From: Nitzschia sp. pyKryTriq1 | Taxonomy: Eukaryota; Bacillariophyta; Bacillariophyceae; Bacillariales; Bacillariaceae | Direction: 5' to 3' | DNA: 64,000 bases | Assembly: GCA_956465555.1 (NCBI GenBank) | Contig: OY101129.1 | Location: 682,001 to 746,000, forward strand | Shown: positions 1 through 9,930 of the stretch, one piece after another | How positions within the stretch are numbered: position 1 is the first letter of the stretch | How the letters are laid out: the number at the start of each line of letters is the position of its first letter | Position numbers and translations under genes: made by a program | Notes under the pieces: model-generated | Databases searched by the model: none | What the model saw: only the letters and a program-made list of their open reading frames with translations | What the model was told of the DNA's origin: nothing

Positions 1-3000
1 TGTGCCGTCAACGGAAAGCAGCATTGTACGACTCAGCGATGGGAAGCACACAACTATGGATATTGTGGGCACGAGGAGTGGTACGGTCACTACTTCTCTT
101 GGACTTCCAAAGCATGCTCACTCAAAGCCAAGATAAATCTCAACAAGGAGGTTGCCATTGTTCATGACGTCCAGCCCGACTTTGCTGGGAACTCTAACGT
201 CTGGCCGGGTGTGGCCGCTTCTTCACGAAACTTTTTCATGCCCGCTTGGATCCACGAGTTCGACCATGCCGACTGTGCCTCATCTCCGAGCTGTGAAGTT
301 GTTCCAGACGGATGTTTGTGTGATGTCATGGTTGATGAAAATGTCGCGTTCAACTCTGCCCCAAGCTCCAAAGAGGATATCCTTAGCGAGTGTTTCATTG
401 GGGCCCTTGATCCAGAGGTTGCACCAGAGCAATACTCGGTACTCTCATGTGACATTCCCAATGTCATTGTGTACGGCAAGAATAACAAGAGTACTTGCTC
501 TCGAATGGGCACCGACGTTATCTTCCAATACATTGATGAATTTGGTATCCCTCGCCATGTCAAGAATATGAGATCGACTGTTGAAATCGACGACCGGTAC
601 TCTTTCCGCACTCCTGTACAGTTCCTCAGTTTCATCGATCCCGAACTGCGTGACACGATGTTTGAGTTTGAGGCTGTCTTGGACAGCATGTTCTATCATC
701 CGAACCGTAAGTTGCATTTGTTTCTCCACGTGTTTTTTACTTTTTCGTTTGCTCATCATCTCGCCACCGATTTGTTCTCTCTCTTTCTCTCTCTCTCTCC
801 AGATCCTCCGTTCCTAGCGAAACGCCTGCTTCAACGTTTTGGGCACTCCAATCCTTCGCCCGAGCTGATCAAGACCGTTGCGGAAGCCTATAAGAAAGGA
901 GACTACAACGGAATAGGCTCTCGAAAATATGGCGATCTGGGAGCATTGACCGCGGCCATGCTGCTGCATCCCGAGTCCACGTCCATCTCGTTGACATCCG
1001 ATCCGACTTTTGGACAAATGCGCGAGCCTTTGGTCAAGATTGTATCGTTTATGCGTGCGCTTAACTACAAGCATGACTCGCCGCTGTATATCCCACTGCT
1101 GGATGGCTTGGGATCGTGGATCAGCCAAGGAACATACGAGCAACCTTCTGTGTTCAACTACTACCTTCCCGAGTTTACACCCCCTGGTCCTATTGGAGGC
1201 TCCGGTCTCTATTCCCCCGAAACGCAAATCCTTTCGGGTGCCGCCATCACAAACCTCCTAGACGGGATGTTCCGAATGGTCAAGAACGGATTGGACGATT
1301 GCGACGCTGGATTTGCCAACTACGGTCCCTTGAGCTGTGAGAGAACCGACGGTGAGACATCCTCGTCCTTGGGGGCTCTTGGATATACCAATGAATCGGG
1401 CTCTCATCAGGATGTCCTGGACGACCTCGCTATAACGCTGACGGCGAATCGGCTCGATAAGGCAAAACGGGATCTGATCCTCGTGTCCACGGCGAATGAT
1501 TTCCTCTTTGGAGATAGAAACAAGGCCATTCGAAGCATGATGCAACTCATTGTCAGTACAGCCGAATTCCAAACCACGGGTCTTGCAAAGAATACCCCCG
1601 TCATTCGGGAAAAGACGGAACCCACCGAGGCAGCCTCGTCCGACTACAAGGCCGTCGTCTTTTTGATGTTTTACGGTGGCATGGATTCTTGGAACATGCT
1701 GGCTCCCAAGGGCGACTGCCATGCCGATTATTTAGATGTCCGCGGTTCGGACCTCGCGGTTCCACTCGACAAGCTCCTCAATATTGATGCGGCGGGTTCG
1801 GGCCAGACTTGTAACGAATTTGGAATCAACGACGCCTTTCCCTTTGCCAAAGAGCAGTACGACGAAGGAAATTTGCTCTTCTTTGCCAACATGGGGGTTC
1901 TTCAACAACCAGTGGACAAGACCAACTACGAAATCACCCAATCGAATCTCTTTTCTCACAATTCCCAACAATACGCACTGGTAAGTACCAGCTCCTTCCT
2001 TGCTTCTATCGTTCTTGGTACCCATTGTTGCAAGTATCTCACTTCGAATTTTCCATTCTATTCCATTTCGTTTGGACCCGTTACAGCAAAAACTGGATAT
2101 CAAGAGCATTTTGGGCGACACGGGCGTGGGGGGTCGTCTCATGGACGCGTTGAGCAAGCGCAACTACAAAACTTCCAGTAACTCGGTGGACTCGTATGCT
2201 CATGTGGCCGCGGGAGATCCCAATGTGGCGTCCCCCACTCGACAGTTATCTTCGTACTCGCCCCAAGAATTCAACAGATATCCTACCAAGGAATATATCA
2301 CGGACCGAGTCAAACAGTTGAATGGGATCAGCAGTGACAAATCCAGCAACAGTCGGTTCGGTGAAACTTGGTCGGCTCGTCTCATGCAAGCCTTTGAAGA
2401 AGGAGATGAAGCCTTTGAGATCTATGAGAATTCAAAGTTTGACATTGCCGATTTCCGTCCCTCTCCGACGCCCTTGGATCGCAAGTTCCAGACGACGGCT
2501 CGGTACATCAAGTCACGAGCCTACCGCAATGTCGATCGCGAGTTGTTTGTGATTGGAGATGGGGGCTACGACATGCACGAGTGCAACTGCGTGGCCGACA
2601 AGTTGGCGTACATCAATTTCACCCTTAAAAAATTCAAGGAGGAAATGGTGGCACAAGGCATGTGGGACAAGATTGTCATTGTCACGGGCAGTGACTTTGG
2701 AAGGACTCTCACTCCCAACAGTGGTGGAGGAACCGATCACGCGTGGGCCGGGCACTATTTCATGATGGGTGGCGACGTCAAGGGAAAGCAGATCATGGGT
2801 ACCTATCCCGACGTTACCGAAGCCTCGCAATATCGCTTGGAGAGCCGAGGCCGTATGGTCCCAACGACCCCCTTTGACGCGATGTGGAATGGTGTGGCGC
2901 AATGGATGGGAGTCTCCGATGAACAATCCTTGGACTCGTTGCTGCCCGATCGCAAGAACTTTCCCAAGTGCATGATGTTCACCGACTCTCAACTTTTTGA

Positions 3001-3055
3001 CTCGGGAAGTACTCCCGAGTATACGTGCGATGCCCAGGCTGCTGCGGCTCTATAA
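1..3055 (+). CDS. DUF1800-DUF1501 fusion protein, 5' truncated
   Basis: The reading frame is open from base 1, so the N terminus lies outside the window. Proposed exons are 1-706, 803-1980 and 2087-3055, with GT-AG introns of 96 and 106 bp; the joined frame is 951 codons including the stop. The first part has a DUF1800-like stretch (FLAKRLLQRFGHSNPSP, formed across intron 1). The second has DUF1501 features (VVFLMFYGGMDSWN; later VTGSDFGRT and GGGTDHAW). In bacteria these two domains usually sit on neighbouring genes, and DUF1501 proteins are alkaline-phosphatase-superfamily-like; here they share one polypeptide. The region before DUF1800 is Cys-rich, which suggests a secreted or lumenal protein. 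The function is unknown. Intron 1 is a multiple of three and has no stop, so its retention would not break the frame. The domain call is from motif recognition only. Confidence 0.85.
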
Positions 3056-3539
3056 CAATATTACCTGTATAGCAATAACAACCGAACTAAATATTACTGG
3101 TACCTGTACTGTACCTCTACTCCAATACAATGCTGTCGTATTCGCAGGTGGCGCCGCATCGTGGCGGGGTGTTGCATTGTGCACCTCTCTCCACCACCGC
3201 AACACAATAAGAAACAAACCTTGCATTTATTATTACCGGTACTCGTACGATCTTCCCCCACGACTGAAATGGACTCGGGTTTGAGGGTTCCATCCATCTC
3301 ATCATGTCCGCCGCGTAGGCAGATGATGATGATGGACGATATGGAATGGTTCTCATTGGTCCAAGTGGTCGAAATTTCAAACTACAGTACCAGTACTGTA
3401 CAAAGCTGTGCAGACTGCTTGCTCCACTCCACCAGCACTGTAGAGAGGGAACTTGTCTACAGTACAGTAGTGCAATGGTGCGAGTAATATTGTCGGATCA
3501 CTTGTCTCTTCTACTCCTACTAGCTAGTAGCTCTAGTAG
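3056..3539. other. Convergent intergenic region, no gene seen
   Basis: This space lies between the 3' ends of two convergent genes. It holds scattered GTAC-containing motifs (around 3098-3120, 3386-3406 and 3456-3475) and a perfect 14-bp palindrome, CTACTAGCTAGTAG, at 3517-3530. Short open frames here lack any coding signature. Confidence 0.6.
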
Positions 3540-4628
3540 TCAGTCCGAATATAGAATATCATAATGCCCCGGACGATACAATAAGGTCAGGGTTGTCGCT
3601 GCATCCGCTGGTCCGAAGGAATGTTTTGTCAAACCAGTCGATGGCTCAAAGGGATGCCCATCCAAATATTCAATATCCACTCTGACCTGAAAGGCTTCGG
3701 CCAGTGCCAGTACTTGTACCATGCTGCACTCTTTCCCCATCGGCTCTATTTGTTGTTGACAAAAGGTAGCAATATCCACGTATCCGTCTTCCAGATAGGG
3801 AAGGAATCGATTGGGATCGGCCTTTAGAAATGTTGCTGTCAACACTCGTAGATACCAAGTACAATAATCGCTCGTGCCATTTTCTTGCGTCAATTCGGTA
3901 TGTAATTTCTTTGCAGCAACAGTAGCATCGCCCTCCTCTTCTAGACTCTCCAGGAATTCCACCAGACTGTCGTAAAATATTTCAATCGCCATTTCTTCGT
4001 ATCCACCAACGGATATCACAAACTGTTTGGATTCTTTGACTGTATTGCAAATTCGTACCGTGCGTAGGGGAGATGGTGTGGAAAAGAAAATATGAGAAAA
4101 ATCCCGTTCTTCCAAAGAGATCAGGATAAATGACGCGAGACATGCATATAATCGTAGAAGTACTGCTGTCCTCGTAAGTCACATCATGGACGAATACTGG
4201 TACGCACCGTATTGAAGGACCCGAGCTCGTTCCGTTGGATTCGTCAACAGTTTCTCACAAAGATTGTAGAGAAACGATCGGTAGTAGCAGTTGCCGTCGC
4301 CTCGTGTTTTCCGAAGTTGGGTGTATTTCTTCTTGTTGTTGCTGGCTAGCTCCTCAATTCCCAAGAGGAAATATTTATTACTACTGGATGCTTCGTCTTG
4401 TTGGGCGCAGGGATCATAATAATGTTGCTTCAAACTGGAAATCTCGAGGAGCTCAGACGTCAAGAGTTGCGTCGCCTTGATTTCTTGTTCAATGGCCTCC
4501 AATTGAGCTTGTGTCTTTTGATAGGCTTCATGGTCCACTGGTACTACTGCTGGGGCACTGCTACTCGTAGTAGAAGTATTGGCACCAGCAGCACTCGCGG
4601 GATCGGGAGGAGGAGCGCCTTCCGACAT
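3540..4628 (-). CDS. Otubain-like deubiquitinase (OTU cysteine protease, peptidase C65)
   Basis: Exons on the minus strand are 4628-4208 and 4039-3540, with a 168-bp GT-AG intron, giving 306 residues. The catalytic region is TRGDGNCYYRSF, with the Asp and Cys of the OTU active site. The second exon carries the otubain-specific core (FCQQQIEPMGKE) and ends with YRPGHYDILYSD, which supplies the catalytic His and matches the C terminus of animal OTUB1. Family role: cleaves ubiquitin chains, and in animals also restrains E2 enzymes. The first 70 residues are low-complexity Ala/Ser/Thr/Pro followed by a likely helix. The ATG at 4628 is chosen because the codon upstream in frame is GTG. It is divergently transcribed from the ABCG gene. 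Confidence 0.92.
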
Positions 4629-5488
4629 GGTCAACACCGATAGTAAGTGATAGAGGGTACTATGGTACTCGTTCGGTCAAGTCTCTGTTGGAATGGGCGC
4701 CCTGCAAGAGCAATGACAGACGCACAACAACAAACAGCAAGAAGTACCAGGTACCGCGCGGTATACCAGGTAGCGGTACCTACAATTTACAGTACCAGGT
4801 ACAGTACAGCAGTACTTGCATCGGTATCTCTACTAGTAGATACGCACGAAGACACACAAAAGCCAGCGAAGATGGGCAACAAGAAGTCCAATGAATCATC
4901 AAAGATTCGGCATGTCGTCGTGTCGTCGTCTGCGTCGGCGCGCAGACTTTGATGACGTGTGAGTACAGTACCGCGGTACCAGGTATGTACCGGAATAATA
5001 ATGGTCGGTCCCGTCCCTCGCCTCGACGACGGACGGACGAAGGAGGATGATGGTGATTCGTTTTTGACGCCAGCTTTCGCTCTCTCGCTTTATTTTGTCC
5101 CACCGCGTACCGGTACCATTGTTCTGTGTTCTGTCGCTCACATCTCTCATCATCATACTAACTTCGTATTTCTCTCTCTTCATTCTTCATCCATCTTCTA
5201 TTCATTCTACCACGAGACAAGCGAGTTTCCGTCATTTCAATGCTGTAGATCTCTGTCTTAGTCTGTCGCTCTTTGATACAATACCTTCCATTTTCCTCGT
5301 AAGGAAAAGAAGTAGCCCGCTCATCCATCCACACTGACTGCGACTGGAACGATCCACTCGCACGCTCCGTCCCGACGCAGTGCAACGCATGGGTGGCCAC
5401 CTTCGTGCCTGAATTTGCTCTTATCCTCGTGACAACACGTGTCACTTTTGGCAAGAACTACATTCATCCATGCATTGATTCATTCGTG
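4629..5488. promoter_or_regulatory. Divergent intergenic region between otubain and ABCG genes, GTAC-rich
   Basis: This is the shared 5' space of two divergent genes. It carries a GTAC-palindrome tract at 4742-4820 (seven GTAC tetramers in about 76 bp) and further copies near 4966-4992 and 5107. A pyrimidine-rich stretch at 5170-5215 may be 5' untranslated sequence. No specific promoter element can be named. Confidence 0.45.
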
Positions 5489-8058
5489 ATGAACATATCT
5501 GAAGAATCAGTGGATTATGATGTCGACACACTTATCGAGCGAGCGACTGTCCCTTCCGCAACTCCAGACACAACAGGTTCCTCCAAAAACGACGACGGCG
5601 ATGAAAGGGAGCCGCCTGTCGCTGAGCAGCAGCAGCAGCATGATATCGAAGAAGCATCATCATCATCATCACCACCAGTACCACATCATGTAGAAGAAGA
5701 AGCGCGACTGTCTTACTTTTTGCAATGGAGTCAACTTTGCAAGACGGTGCAAGTGAAGGACGCTTCAAATGGTTTAATGCGAAGCTCCATCGCCGACAAT
5801 GGTTACGGTGTCAAGAAGAAGAAGAAGAATTGGAAATCAAAACAAACCGGAGGAGGAGCCCTTCCCGAAAAAGTCATTTTGAGTGACGTTTCTGGGTCGA
5901 CAGCTCCAGGAAAGGTGCTGGCATTGATTGGACCCAGTGGAAGTGGCAAGACCTCGTTATTGAATGCCTTGAGTGGACGTACTTCTATCGACAGTGGAGT
6001 GATTTCGGTCAATGGTAGATCCTTGACGGGGACGGTGGGGACGACTGGAGCGACGGACGATAGTACCAAAGGATCGTCATCGCAAGTACTGATGAAGCGA
6101 TTCGTTTCCAAAGTTGCCTATGTTCAACAGGAAGACATCTTCTTTACACATTTGACGGTTCAGGATCAACTGGCGTATACGGCCTTTTTGAGATTACCAC
6201 AGGCTTGGACTCGTTCCGAAAAGCTGGCCCAGGTGTATGAGACGGTACGGGCTCTGCGGCTTTCCAAAGTCCAAAACTCACCGATCAAACTCTTGTCCGG
6301 AGGTGAGAAAAAACGAGTCAACATTGGAACAGAACTTTTGACGAATCCTTCGTGCGTAATATTGGATGAACCGACAAGTGGCTTAGATTCCACTAGTGCA
6401 GTGGCGTTGGTCAAACTGTTGCAACGGCTGGCACGGGCAGAGCAAAAAACAATACTTATGAGTATTCATCAGCCAAGCTCCGGCATGTTCTTGAGCTTTG
6501 ACAATTTGTTGCTGTTGGCGGAAGGGCACGTTGTATATCATGGGACACCTCATGGATCTATTCAGTACTTAAAAGATCGAGGACTAGCGTGTCCGGAAGG
6601 ATACAACGCCGCTGATCATTGGATGGACCTCTTGGTGACCGACAGTTCGTTAGAAGAGGAAGAAGAATTTGCCAAGTCGTCGCATTTTCTGGGCCTACAA
6701 CAAGGCAACGGTAACAACAACAATGCTGCATCCTTCCGGAATCGAAAAAGTAGTGCCCGGCTAAACCGAGAAAAATTTCAATCCTCTCGTCGCACTACGA
6801 GACAGCAATTGATTGATGCTTGGGAAAGCAGAGAGTTGTCGGAGCACATGGACGCGGCAGCATTCCAGGGGGACACCGTGTCTGACCTATCCCTCCCTGT
6901 TCAAAAGTACAATACAAGTTGGACTGCCCAATATCGAGTACTGGTCCACCGAGCCTTGAAAAATTCTCGAAGTGCCATTTTCACTCCTCTCAATATGATA
7001 AAATCAATCGTGCTCGGTATCATCGTGGGAATGATGTGGTTCCAGCTTCCGTACACTGAGCGTACTGTCCGAGATCGATCTGGATATTTCTTTTTTACAA
7101 TGACCTACTGGGTATTCGACAGTATGTTCGGTGCGCTCCTGGCGTTCCCAATGGAGCGAAAAGTAATTCAAAAGGTAAGAAGCAAGCAATATGAGGGCGC
7201 TCAGTTATTTGGCTGTAACTTCAATATTATCTCAACCTCACATGACATATTGTTCTTACTAGGAACGGGCCAGTGCCTCGTACCATTTGAGTGCGTACTT
7301 CATGGTAAGTCCAACCTATTTTTTCAAAGTATTTATGCGCGAGGAGGACGATACAACTTGTTTAGATAGTAGATCCCTAGAAGAGGCCTCTAGGTCTTCT
7401 TTGTTGACGACAAATCAAGGGGTTTAACTGACTCGCCGACGTCGAATTTGTTGCTTGACTGCTGCTTTTGACCTTCGACTCATCCTATCCCTTTTCCGAA
7501 TCTACTATGCTACAGGCCAAGACAACGTCAGAAGCGCCTACACGGTTGTCACTCCCGTTACTCTACATGACGATTTCTTTCTGGATGGCGGGCATGAGTA
7601 CTAAATTCTCCTTGTTCGTTTACACGACATTTATCAGCCTTTTGAGCGTTCTCGCCGGCGAGTCGTACGGGCTACTGGTGGGAGCGAGCATCGACCAGAT
7701 GGATAGGGCCTTTACGGCAATTACAATTCTGGCGCTGATGATGATGATCGTGGGAGGGTTCTACGTCCAGAATGTCCCTAGCTTCATCTCCTGGGTCAAA
7801 TACATTTCTCCGTTCAAGTATTCGTACGACGCTTGCCGAAGTATTGTCTTTGATGAACCGGTCCCGTGCGACGGTAGTGGGGAACTGCAGGAGCTTTGCA
7901 ATAGTGGTCAAGAATACGTGTCACCCGAAGATCTACAGGCGTTTCTGGATATCGATGGCACTCTTCCATTTAACGTTTCCATGCTGATCGTTCTTGGACT
8001 GGTTCCTCGCTACTTTGCGTACATCGCCCTAAAAATGAAGAAGGGCGGCGGCCGATAG
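5489..8058 (+). CDS. ABCG-type half-transporter
   Basis: Exons are 5489-7174, 7263-7304 and 7516-8058, with introns of 88 and 211 bp; the middle exon is only 42 bp (14 codons). The product is 756 residues. The nucleotide-binding domain has Walker A GPSGSGKTS (about residue 148), a Q-loop (QQED), signature LSGGEKKRVNIG (about 269), Walker B ILDEPTSGLD and switch His SIHQPSS. The membrane domain follows, including the typical ERASASYHLSAYF segment, which is rebuilt only when the 42-bp exon is included. Order NBD then TMD, in one copy, is the ABCG/White half-transporter layout, so it probably works as a dimer exporting lipids or other hydrophobic compounds; the substrate is unknown. The N-terminal 90 residues are Gln/Ser/Glu-rich. 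The first in-frame ATG is 5489. Confidence 0.92.
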
Positions 8059-8597
8059 TGGGATACATTGAATGAAGTTTAACATTATTGGGCGTGGGCT
8101 ACTCGTGCTCGTTAAAAGCGTTGTTGGTCTACCTGTGGAGTTGCCACCATGTGCGTTGGTCCTGCAAGCTAATGGATCATTGGTTTGTTTTTCGCTCTAC
8201 ATTTCCGCTTTTATCGGACTCCTATTCAGCGCTGTCGGTTTTCGTCGTGGTGGAGGTCTCTGCGGCGTCAATGCCACCAAAGGTGCGGCGTGCATGGAAT
8301 TTTCGATTCCAAAGTGTCGTGTGCTCTTGAAGCCACTATGCATAGTGGTATTCAATGCGTCGTCCTTTTTCTTGAGGAGAGGCAGAACGCGGGTGGCGAT
8401 CATCTGGATAAACTTAAAGAAAAATTCTCGTACCTTACTACCGACAAGAAAGGAAGTAGTATCTACTAATAGAGAAGAGACAGCCAACAGCAAAATTTGG
8501 TTTTTGACAATGTGGTCCTACCGGTATGAATACAGCCCGAGGCGAGGATTTCCCAGCTCCGCACCACTCTCGAACCCGTCTTGAACGAATCTTCATG
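8059..8597. other. Convergent intergenic region, no supported gene
   Basis: This lies between the 3' ends of the ABCG and HAD genes. A 170-codon open frame at 8072-8584 (+) has no recognisable domain and no typical coding composition, and is more likely 3' untranslated sequence. Confidence 0.5.
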
Positions 8598-9323
8598 TCA
8601 AGATTTTCGAATAGTTGAAACGAAAAGCTGTGGTATTTGCTCCCTGAGTTCCATACCCACTTTGCCTTCCACTACCGCATCAAATTGCTTCAAGTCTTCC
8701 TCGCTTCGCCCTTCATTACCGAGTGTTGCGCAATTCACAAATACAGTGGCAAAGCCAAGCTCCTTTCCCACCAGGAGGTTCTTAAAGGAATCTTCAAAGT
8801 AACATATTCGTTCAGGACGGTCTTTCATACCCAAATAATCCAAAACCTTATCGAAAGCAGCACGTTCTGGCTTGCACACCTGGTTTTTCATGAATTCAGT
8901 GCCCAAGACGGCCTCAAAGAGGTCGGCCACACCCAAGAGATCCAGTATTTCATGCGCCGATGACTCGGGAGCATTAGTAAATATGACTTTGCGTGATTCT
9001 TGTGGTAGTTCTTGTAAGAATCGTCGTAACTCGGGGTCTTTGCGAATGTACTTGTCGGCACCCTGGCGAATGAACCGATCATAGTAGGCCCCATCAAATT
9101 GGTATCCTTCCCCTAGCAACCCTCTCTTGGTCAAATTGTACTTGTCAAAGATGGGTTGCCAGGCTATTTTTGCTTCGTCAATGGTGGTGATGGCGTCAAA
9201 TTTTCCGCCTTGAGTTTCGACCATGAAACGAAAGATGTTGGCATGGACTGCATCTTGTTCGTAGCCACAAGCATGATCGTACAGTGTTCCGTCCAAGTCA
9301 AAGAGCAGCACTTCGAATGTCAT
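8598..9323 (-). CDS. HAD-superfamily hydrolase, pyrimidine 5'-nucleotidase-like (SDT1/PHM8 type)
   Basis: Single exon of 241 codons. All four HAD motifs are visible: motif I DLDGTLYD near the N terminus (nucleophile and acid/base Asp), motif II TNAP, motif III Lys in the segment NQVCKPERAAFD, and motif IV YFEDSFKN. The helical cap between motifs I and II and the overall length fit the SDT1/PHM8 group of fungal and plant enzymes that dephosphorylate pyrimidine nucleotides or lysophosphatidate. No targeting peptide is apparent, so it is probably cytosolic. The ATG at 9323 begins immediately before the HAD core, which supports the start. Substrate assignment is inference. Confidence 0.88.
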   Translation of the reverse strand: MTFEVLLFDLDGTLYDHACGYEQDAVHANIFRFMVETQGGKFDAITTIDEAKIAWQPIFDKYNLTKRGLLGEGYQFDGAYYDRFIRQGADKYIRKDPELRRFLQELPQESRKVIFTNAPESSAHEILDLLGVADLFEAVLGTEFMKNQVCKPERAAFDKVLDYLGMKDRPERICYFEDSFKNLLVGKELGFATVFVNCATLGNEGRSEEDLKQFDAVVEGKVGMELREQIPQLFVSTIRKS

Positions 9324-9930
9324 AGCCGCTGTTTATGCTCTGGTACAGAAGGAGACTTGAGGGAAGGTTGTGTCTTTTTGTGTCACTGCCGGTCCCCAGC
9401 ATCGCGACCATCGACCATCGTCATCTTGGTGCATCTCGAAGAATCATCTCGCGATCTTCTTTTTTCGTCATTTTTTGGCGGGCAACACGAAATGGGACTC
9501 GAGTATCCGCGACTCGGGAACTATTTTCGTTCGCTCACTTCGCCATGATTATTTTTTCGACCGCGTTTCCTTATTTTCTCTATTTTTTTGTCAAAATCGT
9601 ACAGTAGTGTACGGGAATGGCCAGCGGACGAGATATGTGCACGCCACAATGACCAAGACGAACGCGAAGACGAACAGAGAAACACTCCTCCCTAGCTAGT
9701 ATCATAATGACTATCAGATAGGGCAGGGACCTAGTAGGACCACCACGGGGCACATCAAAACATGATCCTACTACCATAGATCTGTTGGGCACAGAAAGTG
9801 GTCCCCCTCGGGTAAAAAAACATATCTTTTAGTTTCCAGGATGGTCCGGCTTCGATCCATTCCCTATCGTCACGGCATGAATGAGAGTGTACTGTCGATT
9901 ACTCTATGGACAGTACAATTACTTGAAGCA
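9324..9930. other. Intergenic region 5' of HAD gene
   Basis: This contains the HAD gene's upstream sequence and the 3' flank of the PPR gene. Several short overlapping open frames are present but none looks coding. No repeat or RNA gene was recognised. Confidence 0.5.

Noticed and set aside
8072-8584. 170-codon plus-strand frame after the ABCG gene
   Set aside because: No domain, and it lies where the ABCG 3' untranslated region should be. It has a few hydrophobic runs but no consistent topology.
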